DNA of 50,798 nucleotides from Nemertoderma westbladi. Lineage: Eukaryota > Xenacoelomorpha > Nemertodermatida > Nemertodermatidae. Of the stretch, positions 11,041 to 21,645 are shown piece by piece. Under the pieces are notes generated by a model. It had not been told where the DNA came from and ran no database searches. It saw only the letters and a list, made by a program, of their open reading frames with translations. The DNA is taken from positions 1 through 50,798 of the forward strand of contig JAUCBJ010005936.1 of the NCBI GenBank assembly GCA_032718475.1, read 5' to 3'. Made by a program: the position numbers and the translations under genes. The number at the start of each line of letters is the position of its first letter. Position 1 is the stretch's first letter.

Positions 11041-11649
11041 TTATCTTCTGATCTTTTCGATCTTCTTAATATCAGGAAGCTTTACGCCTTCGTGCCTCAC
11101 TATTCTCCCATCTCTAGCGTCTTCAAAATGTTTGGGGGGTCCTTTAACAATGAAGGTATTTTTAGGTTTGTCATCGTCTTCTGTATAGGAACGTCTATGT
11201 CTACCAGTGGCTGATACCTTACTGGGTTTAATGGAATCAACCACATTCTTTGATCTAGAATCCGCAGGCACCTTATTTTTCTTTATAGAAATGGTTCTAT
11301 TGGCCCCACCTTGCCGCATCCATTTCCCATAACTTGCGGGAAGCACATTCTTGTTGACATTACTGTGAGGTTTCGGGTAAGGCACAGGCTCAGGTGCTGT
11401 GTACGACTCAAAGTTGGAGTCACTCATGGAGTCACTGCTGGAATCACTGCTGGAATCACTGCTGGAGTCATTACTGGGAGATTTATTATTATTATCAGTT
11501 GCGGCCTTACTGTAACTCTGTAGGATTTCTCCAAAAGCTTCAGGCATCTCACGTTCAGTATCACGGAAGCTGAATGAGTCAGCATCAGATGAAACGATAT
11601 CACTTCGGTCTTTATTGGTTCCAGTAGGTTTATACGATGATCGATACAT
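11041..11649 (-). CDS. unrecognised 202-aa basic/serine-rich protein
   Basis: An uninterrupted ORF of 202 codons with an ATG start. I do not recognise a family. The N-terminal 45 residues are polar. Residues about 55-78 form a low-complexity Ser/Asp tract (SSSDSSSDSS-type, encoded by a short GGAATCACTGCT-like tandem repeat). The C-terminal half is rich in Lys, Arg and Pro and ends in KKIEKIRR. No signal peptide or membrane segment is seen, so a disordered intracellular, possibly nuclear, protein is likely. In its favour, the reading frame is long for AT-rich DNA, codon use is varied outside the repeat, and a TATA-like box lies about 60 bp upstream. Against it, there are no introns and no known domain. 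It may be a lineage-specific gene, a retrogene or a chance ORF. Confidence 0.5.
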   Translation of the reverse strand: MYRSSYKPTGTNKDRSDIVSSDADSFSFRDTEREMPEAFGEILQSYSKAATDNNNKSPSNDSSSDSSSDSSSDSMSDSNFESYTAPEPVPYPKPHSNVNKNVLPASYGKWMRQGGANRTISIKKNKVPADSRSKNVVDSIKPSKVSATGRHRRSYTEDDDKPKNTFIVKGPPKHFEDARDGRIVRHEGVKLPDIKKIEKIRR

Positions 11650-11710
11650 ATTTTTTATTTTAGTTTTTATTTTTATTTTCGCCCACCTGAACTTCCCAAG
11701 ATCTACGCGA

Positions 11711-11720
11711 TATTTATAAA
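11711..11720 (-). promoter_or_regulatory. TATA-like box upstream of the 202-aa ORF
   Basis: On the minus strand this reads TTTATAAATA. It lies about 60 bp upstream of the ATG at 11649, which would place a start site about 30 bp upstream of the ATG. Confidence 0.4.
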
Positions 11721-12008
11721 ACAGCTAAACTCTTTGGAACGTCGATATGTATAATTGAACATTAAAATCAGTCAAAAAAGCCTTCTAAAACAGTAAGTTT
11801 AACATTAATTATATTCTAAAAAAATTTATAAAAAGTTAAAAATCATTCGCAAATATAGCTAGTTTCTGGTATTTCTATGGTGTATAAAGTGTTACAGAAC
11901 AAGTTTTTCTTATTCTAGTCTTATTCTAGTTTCTAGTTTTTTAAACAATTTTTCGCTTTAAATGGTCTCAAAGAAAATTAGTTGGTACTAGTGTTATAGG
12001 TACACCCA

Positions 12009-12029
12009 CCCCCCCCCCCCCCCCCCCCC
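12009..12029 (+). repeat. poly-C run (21 C)
   Basis: Uninterrupted run of C. It could form i-motif or G-quadruplex structure and is prone to length error in assemblies. Confidence 0.9.
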
Positions 12030-12244
12030 ATAAATAAATTTAAAAAAAAAATTTATATTTTTTGAACTGTTCTAGAACAAAAACTATTTGTTCTATAACT
12101 TTTTTTCTAGTTCTGAATAGCTCACATGTTCCAGAACATTATTAAAAAATAAAAATAGTACCCGGTACATTAATTTTTTGAATTTTTTAAATTGTTCTAG
12201 AACAAAAAATATTTTTTCTAGAAAATATATATATTTTTTATATT

Positions 12245-12315
12245 TTCATATATATTTTAATAGCTAATAGCTAAATAGCTAATAGCTAATAGCTAAATAG
12301 CTAATAGCTAATAAT
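12245..12315 (+). repeat. TAGCTAA-type simple repeat
   Basis: Irregular alternation of AATAGCTAA and ATAGCT. Confidence 0.85.
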
Positions 12316-13120
12316 AGCTTAATACATGTTCATAAAAAGAAATAGCAAAAACTAGCTAGTAAAAAAAATATGAGTGGGGGTGTACCTATAACACACTAGT
12401 GCCCCCAGTGACATAATGGAGAGGAAGGTTTTAATGCAGAAACATGAATTTGTTCTAGAATAAGCAATATTTATACAAAATTCCTGTTTACCAATAAGTC
12501 ATAATGCGTAACTTGAGATGCACTGTAAATGCAACTAATACATTAATAAAGTCGTGAAAATAATGTTCCATTTAAAATTAAAACTACCGGTACCGGTACG
12601 TATTAGGCCTACATGTTAAATTACGTGGAACATATTTTCACTTTGCTCTCTAATATTTATTAACCTCGCTACGTTCGGTAAATAAAATATCTTGAGTATA
12701 GTGAAAATAATGTTCTACATTATTTACCATGCAATAAATACTTATTTGCATTGGTACACCTTGGGTACCCATTGACCAGATTTTTTATACTAGCTAGTTT
12801 TTGCTATTTTTTAGAAGTGTTATAGAAGATGTGCTGCTATCAATTTTGATAATTATTTTTGTTCTAGAACACCTTTTTTTTTTTGTTCTAGAACACATTA
12901 TTTAATTTTTATAATTGCTAGTTCTTTCAACTTATTTTTTTATAAATGTTATAGAACATGTGTTAGCTATCAATTTTGATACATATTTTTGTTCTAGAAC
13001 ATTTTTTGAAAAAAAAATTAAATAGTACAGGAATCATCATATAAATCCTTATTTAAAAAAATAGTCATTGGAAATGATTAGACCTCTTAGAAACTGCAGA
13101 ATTTTGAATCTAGAACTTCT

Positions 13121-13186
13121 AACACACAAACACACACCAATACGGCCCAATGTAACACACAAACACACACCAATACGGCCCAATGG
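13121..13186 (+). repeat. 33-bp tandem duplication
   Basis: Two adjacent near-identical copies of a unit containing ACACACAAACACACACC and AATACGGCCCAATG. Confidence 0.9.
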
Positions 13187-14150
13187 TGTAAAACGGGGGT
13201 CGTCGGAATATTTTAAACAAACCGGGAGGCATCTGTCATTATTTATTTCGCGAATATTAATATACAAATCGGGCTTCTCGTATTTCATTAGCAAACTGGG
13301 GCCGGTATTACCTACCCTATTACACACCAAATCTTTAAACACACACACATTTTTTCCGAGTTTTGATAACAAATTGTGGAGTTCGAGATATTAATATAGA
13401 AATCTCACATTTATACTATATTTGATCTCCTGATTCCGAATCTTCAATTAATGCAAACCGGGATCTCCACAGTTTGTTTTTTGCTCCACAGTTTATGGGT
13501 GAAAAAGATGGCGTGTCCACAGTTTACATCTTCCGTCAGAACAGTTGTGTTTGATGTTCTAAATAAGTTTTCTTTTTTTAATATCTTATAAAAAGTACTA
13601 GCTAACACAAAATCAAAATTACTAGCTACCATCCTACTGTCCGAAGGTCAAATATTTGTTATAGAAAAAAAAACCTCATGATAAAAGCCTTTTTCATATG
13701 AAAAAAAATTGGTCAAACTATTGGTACCCAAGGTCTACCAATGCCTACTTATTTTTACTAAAATGGGTACCCAAAACGGAGGAATTATCCGAATCGTACG
13801 GTCTTAGACGAAGCCTAACAAAATCCGCTGCGTTAGGAGAGTTGGTGAACACGTGTGATTTATACCTATTTATAGCAAAGAGTAATCAAAGTACAAAAAA
13901 AAAATATTATCCGAAAAGTAAAGAGTTATATTGTTTTATAATTACTGTACAACCGCCCTTTCACAGAATATATTAAATATAATTTATTGCGAATCTTTAA
14001 TGATGGCTTGAGTGTAGGCCTATACTATAGGCCTATGTATAATCTTTAAATAATAAACGCTTTCCAGAATAATATCTAAATGTTGGCAAGGTATTTAATT
14101 ATAAATGCTTTGGTAAGTTTAATAGCAATGGTCGGTATGTACGTACAGTA

Positions 14151-15011
14151 CACCATGTCCTGGAATATAGTGTCGTTATTGAGGTACCTGGACCCCCCCC
14201 CCCCCCCAAATCTTTCTACAAATCTTAATGAGATTGCATGAAATTTGAAACAGAGATAGTTTCACCTCCCTCCTCCTTTCTGGGTGAGCCAGAATTTTTA
14301 TTTTTGCTTTCATTCTTTAGCTACAAGCGTTTGAAAAAGGTGTCTCCGTCGGTATTGCGCCAGTTACACTGCAGTTAATTCCAAATATGAATCACAATCT
14401 GAAATTCGTCGTAAAATAGCTGAGATATGATGTTAAAATGTTGCATGATTTAGCATCTGCGCGAGACTATTTTATTCTATTTAATTAATAATCCTTATTC
14501 TAGAACACTTTGTTTATAGGCCTATACGAATAGCTACACAATAGTATGATTACAGAGTTATTGCATTGTTGCCCAGCTACGTTTGGGATAAACAACATGT
14601 TCTAGAATATGGTGAATTTTTTTAATAGAAAAAAATAACCTTACACAGGTGTAAAACCATGCAACTTTAGAAGGCCCATATCTCAGCTATTTAACGACGA
14701 AATTCAGATTGTGATTCATATTTGGAATACTTGCATGGTCATCTTTCCGTCAATATCAAAAAATCGCTATAAGGTTGAAGAATAACTGCGGTGTAACTGG
14801 CGCAATATCGACGGAGACACCTTTTTCAAACGCTTGTAGCTAAAGAATGAAAGCAAAAATAAAAATTCTGGCTCACCCAGCAAGGAGGGGGGGAGGTGAA
14901 ACTATCTCTGTTTCAAATTTCATGCTCTCTCATTAAGATTTGTAGAAAAATTAGGGGGGGGGGGGGGGGGGGGCGTGTCACTGAATTACGACACTATTCC
15001 AGGACATGGTG
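14151..15011. mobile_element. fold-back (long-TIR) element with TA flanks
   Basis: An 861-bp element with very long inverted arms: left about 14151-14470, right about 14660-15011. Ends are CACCATGTCCTGGAATA and its inverse, and both flanks carry TA, compatible with a TA target duplication. The arms share the blocks GTGTCTCCGTCG, CAAGCGTTTGAAAAAGG, ATTTTTGCTTTCATTCTTTAG and GAAACAGAGATAG. The left arm has a run of 15 C (14193-14207) and the right arm the matching run of 20 G (14954-14973). The loop carries two TTCTAGAA palindromes. No transposase is present, so it is non-autonomous. TA duplication suggests a Tc1/mariner-like or similar DNA transposase, which is inference. Confidence 0.75.
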
Positions 15012-15134
15012 TATAGCAGTCTGGCAGTGTCTCACTTTATTTTAAATATCTTTACACTGAGATCGCATGAAATATTTAACAAAAAGCTTTTCGGCGAATT
15101 AACTACGATTATTATTAATTCTGCGGACACAGGA

Positions 15135-18100
15135 GAAGGTTATGTAATGTTTAATCGTTGCTCGTACGTAAGGGATAAGGTTATGTAATGTTTAATCGTT
15201 GCTCGTACGTAAGGGATAAGGTTATGTAATGTTTAATCGTTGCTCGTACGTAAGGGATAAGGTTATGTAATGTTTAATCGTTGCTCGTACGTAAGGGATA
15301 AGGTTATGTAATGTTTAATCGTTGCTCGTACGTAAGGGATAAGGTTATGTAATGTTTAATCGTTGCTCGTACGTAAGGGATAAGGTTATGTAATGTTTAA
15401 TCGTTGCTCGTACGTAAGGGATAAAGTTATGTAATGTTTAATCGTTGCTCGTATGTAAGGGATAAGGTTATGTAATGTTTAATCGTTGCTCGTATGTAAG
15501 GGATAAGGTTATGTAATGTTTAATCGTTGCTCGTACGTAAGGGATAAAGGTTATGGGACGTTTAATCGTTGCTCGTATGTAAGGGATAAGGTTATGTAAT
15601 GTTTAATCGTTGCACGTATGTAAGGGATAAAGGTTATGTAATGTTTAATCGTTGCTCGTACGTAAGGGATAAAGGTTATGGAACGTTTAATCGTTGCTCG
15701 TACGTAAGGGATAAGGTTATGGGACGTTTAATCGTTGCACGTATGTAAGGGATAAAGGTTATGGGACGTTTAATCGTTGCTCGTATGTAAGGGATAAGGT
15801 TATGTAATGTTTAATCGTTGCACGTATGTAAGGGATAAAGGTTATGGAACGTTTAATCGTTGCTTGTATGTAAGGGATAAGGTTATGTAATGTTTAATCG
15901 TTGCACGTATGTAAGGGATAAAGGTTATGGAACGTTTAATCGTTGCTCGTACGTAAGGGATAAAGGTTATGGAACGTTTAATCGTTGCTCGTACGTAAGG
16001 GATAAGGTTATGGTACGTTTAATCGTTGCACGTATGTAAGGGATAAAGGTTATGGGACGTTTAATCGTTGCTCGTATGTAAGGGATAAGGTTATGTAATG
16101 TTTAATCGTTGCACGTATGTAAGGGATAAAGGTTATGGAACGTTTAATCGTTGCTCGTATGTAAGGGATAAGGTTATGTGATGTTTAATCGTTGCACGTA
16201 TGGAAGGGATAAAGGTTATGGAACGTTTAATCTTTGCTCGTACGTAAGGGATAAAGGTTATGGGACGTTTAATCGTTGCTCGTATGTAAGGGATAAGGTT
16301 ATGTAATGTTTAATCGTTGCACGTATGTAAGGGATAAAGGATATGTAATATTTAATCGTTGCTCGTACGTAAGGGATAAGGTTATGAAATGTTTAATCGT
16401 TGCTCGTACGTAAGGGATAAAGGTTATGGGACGTTTAATCGTTGCTCGTATGTAAGGGATAAGGTTATGTAATGTTTAATCGTTGCACGTATGTAAGGGA
16501 TAAAGGTTATGTAATATTTAATCGTTGCTCGTACTTAAGGGATAAGGTTATGTAATGTTTAATCGTTGCTCGTACGTAAGGGATAAAGGTTATGGGACGT
16601 TTAATCGTTGCTCGTATGTCTGGGATAAGGTTATGTAATGTTTAATCGTTGCACGTATGTAAGGGATAAAGGTTATGTAATATTTAATCGTTGCTCGTAC
16701 GTAAGGGATAAGGTTATGTAATGTTTAATCGTTGCTCGTACGTAAGGGATAAAGGTTATGGGACGTTTAATCGTTGCTCGTATGTAAGGGATAAGGTTAT
16801 GTAATGTTTAATCGTTGCACGTATGTAAGGGATAAAGGTTATGTAATATTTAATCGTTGCTCGTACGTAAGGGATAAGGTTATGTAATCTTTAATCGTTG
16901 CTCGTACGTAAGGGATAAAGGTTATGGGACGTTTAATCGTTGCTCGTATGTAAGGGATAAGGTTATGTATTGTTTAATCGTTGCACGTATGTAAGGGATA
17001 AAGGTTATGGAACGTTTAATCGTTGCTCGTACGTAAGGGATAAAGGTTATGGGACGTTTAATCGTTGCTCGTATGTAAGGGATAAGGTTATGTAATGTTT
17101 AATCGTTGCACGTATGTAAGGGATAAAGGTTATGTAATATTTAATCGTTGCTCGTACGTAAGGGATAAGGTTATGTAATATTTAATCGTTGTTCGTACGT
17201 AAGGGATAAGGTTATGGGACGTTTAATCGTTGCTCGTACGTAAGGGATAAGGTTATGGGACGTTTAATCGTTGCTCGTACGTAAGGGATAAGGTTATGGG
17301 ACGTTTAATCGTTGCTCGTACGTAAGGGGTAAGGTTATGGGACGTTTAATCGTTGCTCGTACGTAAGGGATAAGGTTATGGGACGTTTAATCGTTGCACG
17401 TATGTAAGGGATAAAGGTTATGGAACGTTTAATCGTTGCTCGTACGTAAGTGATAAGGTTATGTAATATTTAATCGTTGCTCGTACGTAAGGGATAAGGT
17501 TATGTAATGTTTAATCGTTGCTCGTACGTAAGGGATAAGGTTATGGGACGTTTAATCGTTGCTCGTACGTAAGGGATAAGGTTATGTAATATTTAATCGT
17601 TGTTCGTACGTAAGGGATAAGGTTATGGGACGTTTAATCGTTGCTCGTTCGTAAGGGATAAGGTTATGGGACGTTTAATCGTTGCTCGTACGTAAGGGAT
17701 AAGGTTATGGGACGTTTAATCGTTGCTCGTACGTAAGGGATAAGGTTATGGGACGTTTAATCGTTGCTCGTACGTAAGGGATAAGGTTATGGGACGTTTA
17801 ATCGTTGCTCGTACGTAAGGGATAAGGTTATGGAACGTTTAATCGTTGCTCGTACGTAAGGGATAAGGTTATGTAATGTTTAATCGTTGCTCGTACGTAA
17901 GGGATAAGGTTATGTAATGTTTAATCGTTGCTCGTATGTAAGGGATAAGGTTATGGAACGTTTAATCGTTGCTCGTACGTAAGGGATAAGGTTATGTAAT
18001 GTTTAATCGTTGCTCGTACGTAAGGGATAAGGGATAAGGTTATGTAATGTTTAATCGTTGCTCGTATGTAAGGGATAAGGTTATGGAACGTTTAATCGTT

Positions 18101-18640
18101 GCTCGTACGTAAGGGATAAGGTTATGTAATGTTTAATCGTTGCTCGTACATAAGGGATAAGGTTATGTAATGTTTAATCGTTGCTCGTACGTAAGGGATA
18201 AGGTTATGTAATGTTTAATCGTTGTTCGTACGTAAGGGATAAGGTTATGTAATGTTTAATCGTTGCTCGTACGTAAGGGATAAGTTATGGGACGTTTAAT
18301 CGTTGCTCGTACGTAAGGGATAAGGTTATGTAATGTTTAATCGTTGCACGTACGTAAGGGATAAGGTTATGTAATGTTTAATCGTTGTTCGTACGTAAGG
18401 GATAAGGTTATGGAACGTTTAATCGTTGCTCGTACGTAAGGGATAAGGTTATGTAATGTTTAATCGTTGCACGTACGTAAGGGATAAGGTTATGTAATGT
18501 TTAATCGTTGCTCGTATGTAAGGGATATGTAATGTTTAATCGTTGCTCGTACGTAAGGGATAAGGTTATGGAACGTTTAATCGTTGCACGTACGTAAGGG
18601 ATAAGGTTATGGAACGTTTAATCGTTGCTCGTACGTAATC
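15135..18640 (+). repeat. ~41-bp minisatellite, about 85 copies
   Basis: The unit reads GGTTATGTAATGTTTAATCG then TTGCTCGTACGTAAGGGATAA, 41 bp, with a 42-bp form having one more A. Variants at two places (GTAATG, GGGACG or GAACG; CTCGTACG, CTCGTATG or CACGTATG) are arranged non-randomly. A multi-unit higher-order pattern shows between about 15550 and 17450. The array ends at 18640, about 310 bp upstream of the ABHD13-like start codon. About 43 copies contain TTATGTAA. Confidence 0.95.
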
Positions 18641-18949
18641 AGATGTCATTTGCGTCAATTTTTCGATTTCCATGGAGGGAGACCTTGCCGTATAATTTTG
18701 ATTGTTTCGCAGCAAGTGTGTTTAGTGTTTGATTATCTTTGATTATCAGTGTCAGCTGGGCGGTGAGCGATTATCTAGTTTGTGTAGGTTAATATTATAC
18801 CGGTCAGCCGGTACATACTGTAATATTTCCGTGTTTCTTGTATAATTATTTTGTACCGGTACGGTATCATTCATAGCAGCATTGTATACATACAGACATA
18901 CCAGATAACCGCGTCTGTGTCTGTCTAAACAAAAGGCAGACAATGGGTG
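18641..18949 (+). promoter_or_regulatory. presumed promoter and 5' UTR of the ABHD13-like gene
   Basis: Unique sequence between the minisatellite and the start codon. It contains several ACCGGT motifs (18799-18804, 18806-18811 and 18855-18860 areas) and no clear TATA box at a useful distance. An in-frame TAA at 18926 closes the coding frame upstream, so the coding region cannot extend further 5' without splicing. The transcription start is not determined. Confidence 0.45.
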
Positions 18950-18972
18950 ATGGAAATGGAAGGTCAAGATGA
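18943..18972 (+). other. short uORF overlapping the ABHD13-like start
   Basis: ATG at 18943 has A at -3 and G at +4, a strong Kozak context. It opens a 9-codon frame ending at TGA 18970-18972, which overlaps the main ATG (18950) in another frame. If the transcript starts upstream of it, ribosomes would have to leak past or reinitiate. Confidence 0.5.
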
Positions 18973-20173
18973 TATTTCTATGGGACAGTCAGAAAGCGAG
19001 ATTGACGACAAATATCGTCTTCTGCCTTCAGAAAGTGGGCCTAGCAACTGTACCAGCACCGGTACCGGCACCGGTACAACACCTGATGGAATAAGAATAC
19101 AAGCGACCGAAACCAAAGACCCTTCCGTTACAGTCATGTCGAATCACTCCAGAAAGTTAATAAAACAGGTTAAAAACTCAACTATTAACTTAGCTGGATT
19201 CATTATCGCCAAATCTCCTTATATCTTCCCGGCAATTGTTCTTGTCTTCCAGTGGTCAGGCGACCCTCTGTCGTTCATACTGATCTGGCCGGTTCTATTC
19301 TGTTTGTTCCTGTTGGGACAGGACCGGCTGTTGTACCACCCAGACAGTCCCAGTCCGACCCTCAGTCTGTACGACCCCAGTCCTCTCTGTGTCGGCGCTG
19401 CCCATGACAGCTTCACTATAACGACTAGCGACCGCGTCAGACTCCACTGTTACCGCCTATCCTACACGCAGGGCCAGCCCCTCTGCACCATTGTATTCCT
19501 ACACGGTAACGCCGGCAGCATAGGTTACCGGCTGCCCAACGCGGTGGAGTTAGTTGCCAGTTGCCGTAGTAACGTGATCCTGGTAGACTACCGAGGTTAC
19601 GGACTCAGCGAAGGGAGTCCGACCGAGCGAGGTCTCTACCTAGACGCCGCAGCGGCGGTCAACCACTCGCTAGACTCGCGAGACGGACTCCCAGTCGTTG
19701 TGTTCGGTCGCTCTATTGGTGGCGCCGTCGCAATAAACGCGGCGACTCGCCACGGAATTAGCAGCCGAATCGCTGCGCTCGTCCTCGAGAACACATTCAC
19801 TGGGATCCCCCAGATGGCCGGGGTTATTAGCAACCTACCATTCCTGAGTAAGTTACCGCGATTCTGTTACCGGAATTACTTCCCTTCCCTATCGCGAGTC
19901 GGTTCGGTTTCCTGTCCGACTCTGTTCCTCAGCGGCGAGTTGGACACTCTAGTTCCCCCCAGCATGGTCAACCAATTGTTTGATGAGTGCGGCTCTGAGA
20001 TTAAGAGATTGGTGCGTTTTACCACGGGTTGCCATGGGTCCACGTGGGGTTGTCCCGGGTATTACCCGGCTATTTCCGAGTTCATCCGGTTGTGTCTCAG
20101 TCCGGAATCCGTTGGGTTGAGTCAGTCCGATATCCGGGTTGTTTCTGCGGACGGTTTAACTAGAGCCGGTTAA
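18950..20173 (+). CDS. ABHD13: ABHD13-like alpha/beta hydrolase (intronless)
   Basis: A 407-aa serine hydrolase of the ABHD13/bem46 family. These are membrane-anchored enzymes with the alpha/beta hydrolase fold facing a lumen or the outside; their natural substrate is poorly known. The first ATG in frame is at 18950. A GTG just before it also reads open, but an upstream TAA at 18926 limits the frame. Residues 1-80 are polar with a Thr/Gly repeat. Hydrophobic segments at about 82-101 and 107-123 form the N-terminal anchor. Family marks are the oxyanion motif HGNAGSIG (185-192), the block VDYRGYGLSEG (212-222), the nucleophile elbow GRSIGG with Ser255, the likely acid Asp332 in SGELD, and His362 in CHGSTW. 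The length exceeds that of vertebrate ABHD13 (about 337 aa) mainly through the N-terminal tail. GC content is higher than in the surroundings. It is complete, with no frame break. Confidence 0.92.
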   Translation: MEMEGQDDISMGQSESEIDDKYRLLPSESGPSNCTSTGTGTGTTPDGIRIQATETKDPSVTVMSNHSRKLIKQVKNSTINLAGFIIAKSPYIFPAIVLVFQWSGDPLSFILIWPVLFCLFLLGQDRLLYHPDSPSPTLSLYDPSPLCVGAAHDSFTITTSDRVRLHCYRLSYTQGQPLCTIVFLHGNAGSIGYRLPNAVELVASCRSNVILVDYRGYGLSEGSPTERGLYLDAAAAVNHSLDSRDGLPVVVFGRSIGGAVAINAATRHGISSRIAALVLENTFTGIPQMAGVISNLPFLSKLPRFCYRNYFPSLSRVGSVSCPTLFLSGELDTLVPPSMVNQLFDECGSEIKRLVRFTTGCHGSTWGCPGYYPAISEFIRLCLSPESVGLSQSDIRVVSADGLTRAG

Positions 20174-21440
20174 TATGTTTGTTACCCCTAAATCGGTCTC
20201 CTTGGTATCTACTAATCTCACATCGGAAACAACAAAACTGCACAGAAATGAAAGGGAAACTTGGTATTTTATGTTACGGTTATTTTTTAATGTTCTGATT
20301 TTGTTTAAAAAATTTAATTAAATAATTTAATTCTGGGCAGTTAGTTTTCTTGCAGCAGTTATTTTTTTTATCATTTTTCATATTTTAACATTTAAATTAT
20401 TTAAAATTGTCCAAAAATTTAATCAATTTTTTTGTATAAAAATATTAAAAAATTGTTTTTCATAATTTTAAATTTTGAGAAGTTCTTTATTTTGGTGAAA
20501 ACCGACGTCGCGACTCATCATATGAAACCCTTTTATCAAACTACAAAAATAGGTAAGAAAAGGTAACTGATACAATAAGATCCCCTTAAATTGTTACTTT
20601 TACGTTCGAATGTATTAAATACCCCAAAACTGGGGGAAATATGTTTAATTTTTCCCCCTTTGGAAAACAAGTTACTGTAACCTATTCAGTAATTGGATGG
20701 CGTGGATTTTACATTTTTCCCGTCGAAAAAGCAATGCAAGAAAATGTGAAAATATTTTGTGATTTTTGAAAATATTTTTACAAGTAATTTGAGTGAAATC
20801 CTATTCTATTCACAAACTCAAAAGTTATTACAACTTTAGTGGCTCAAAGGCGAACTCTTAAACTGAAAACGGAACCCAATGTCCATTAGTTTAGTTGCGG
20901 TCTCTCTACTAAGGTCATAAAAGTTACAGAACATTTAACAATTTCTTTTACAAAAAGGAAGTAACATTTTTTGTCTGACTTTTTAATCCGCATTTTCTGG
21001 AAAAAGTAAAAGTGGAGTTAGTTCGAGGCCGAGAGTTTTCGAAAAATTTAATCTCCTCATTAGGACTAAGAGAAGTAACAAGGAATTACTTACGGCTGTA
21101 AACCTTAAATTTATATTAATTAACCCTGTTAATTAATTCCCCGAGACGATATATTTATTCACCGAGGATGAATTTACGACCCCCCTCCCCCGGTAATTCC
21201 ATGTTCTAGAACAAATCTACAATATTTTATATTCTTTATTTAGCTGCATCAAATTACACCGCTTAAATTTACAATATTTGGGTCTAACGGGTCTAACTAA
21301 CGTGCAACTGTATTGATAAACAATTACACAATAGGAAATTATCTTAATAATTTTGTTATATGAATATAAATATGGGAACAGTTCCGCATGCAATAGAATT
21401 TTCTAAAAAAATGTTATGAAATATATGAAATGAAATATAT
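20174..21440. other. AT-rich intergenic region after ABHD13-like
   Basis: Presumably begins with the 3' UTR. No canonical AATAAA was found close behind the stop; ATTAAA occurs near 20613. No gene is seen in the rest. Confidence 0.5.
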
Positions 21441-21645
21441 AGGCATATATTATATATATATAGGCATATATTATATATATATAGGCATATATTATATATA
21501 TATAGGCATATATTATATATATATAGGCATATATTATATATATATAGGCATATATTATATATATATATAGGCATATATTATATATATATAGGCATATATT
21601 ATATATATATAGGCATATATTATATATATATATAGGAATATATTA
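21441..21645 (+). repeat. 21-bp AT-rich minisatellite
   Basis: About ten copies of AGGCATATATTATATATATAT, with two copies having an extra TA. Confidence 0.92.

Larger units (their letters stand above)
11721..14150. other. AT-rich intergenic region
   Basis: No gene is supported. It contains a run of 21 C (12009-12029), a TAGCTAA-type simple repeat (about 12245-12315), at least seven TTCTAGAA palindromes between 12070 and 13000, and a 33-bp direct duplication at 13121-13186. Short ORFs, such as one at 13698-13976, have AT-driven composition and no recognisable domain. Confidence 0.6.

Noticed and set aside
13698-13976. 92-codon ORF as a gene
   Set aside because: No recognised domain, AT-driven composition, no promoter or splice context, and it lies in repeat-rich intergenic DNA.
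18947-18949. GTG as start of the ABHD13-like protein
   Set aside because: A normal ATG follows directly at 18950; GTG starts are not expected in an animal nuclear gene.
21356-21574. Repeated YIYNICL ORF on the minus strand
   Set aside because: Translation of the 21-bp AT-rich minisatellite; 21 is a multiple of three, so the frame stays open by chance.
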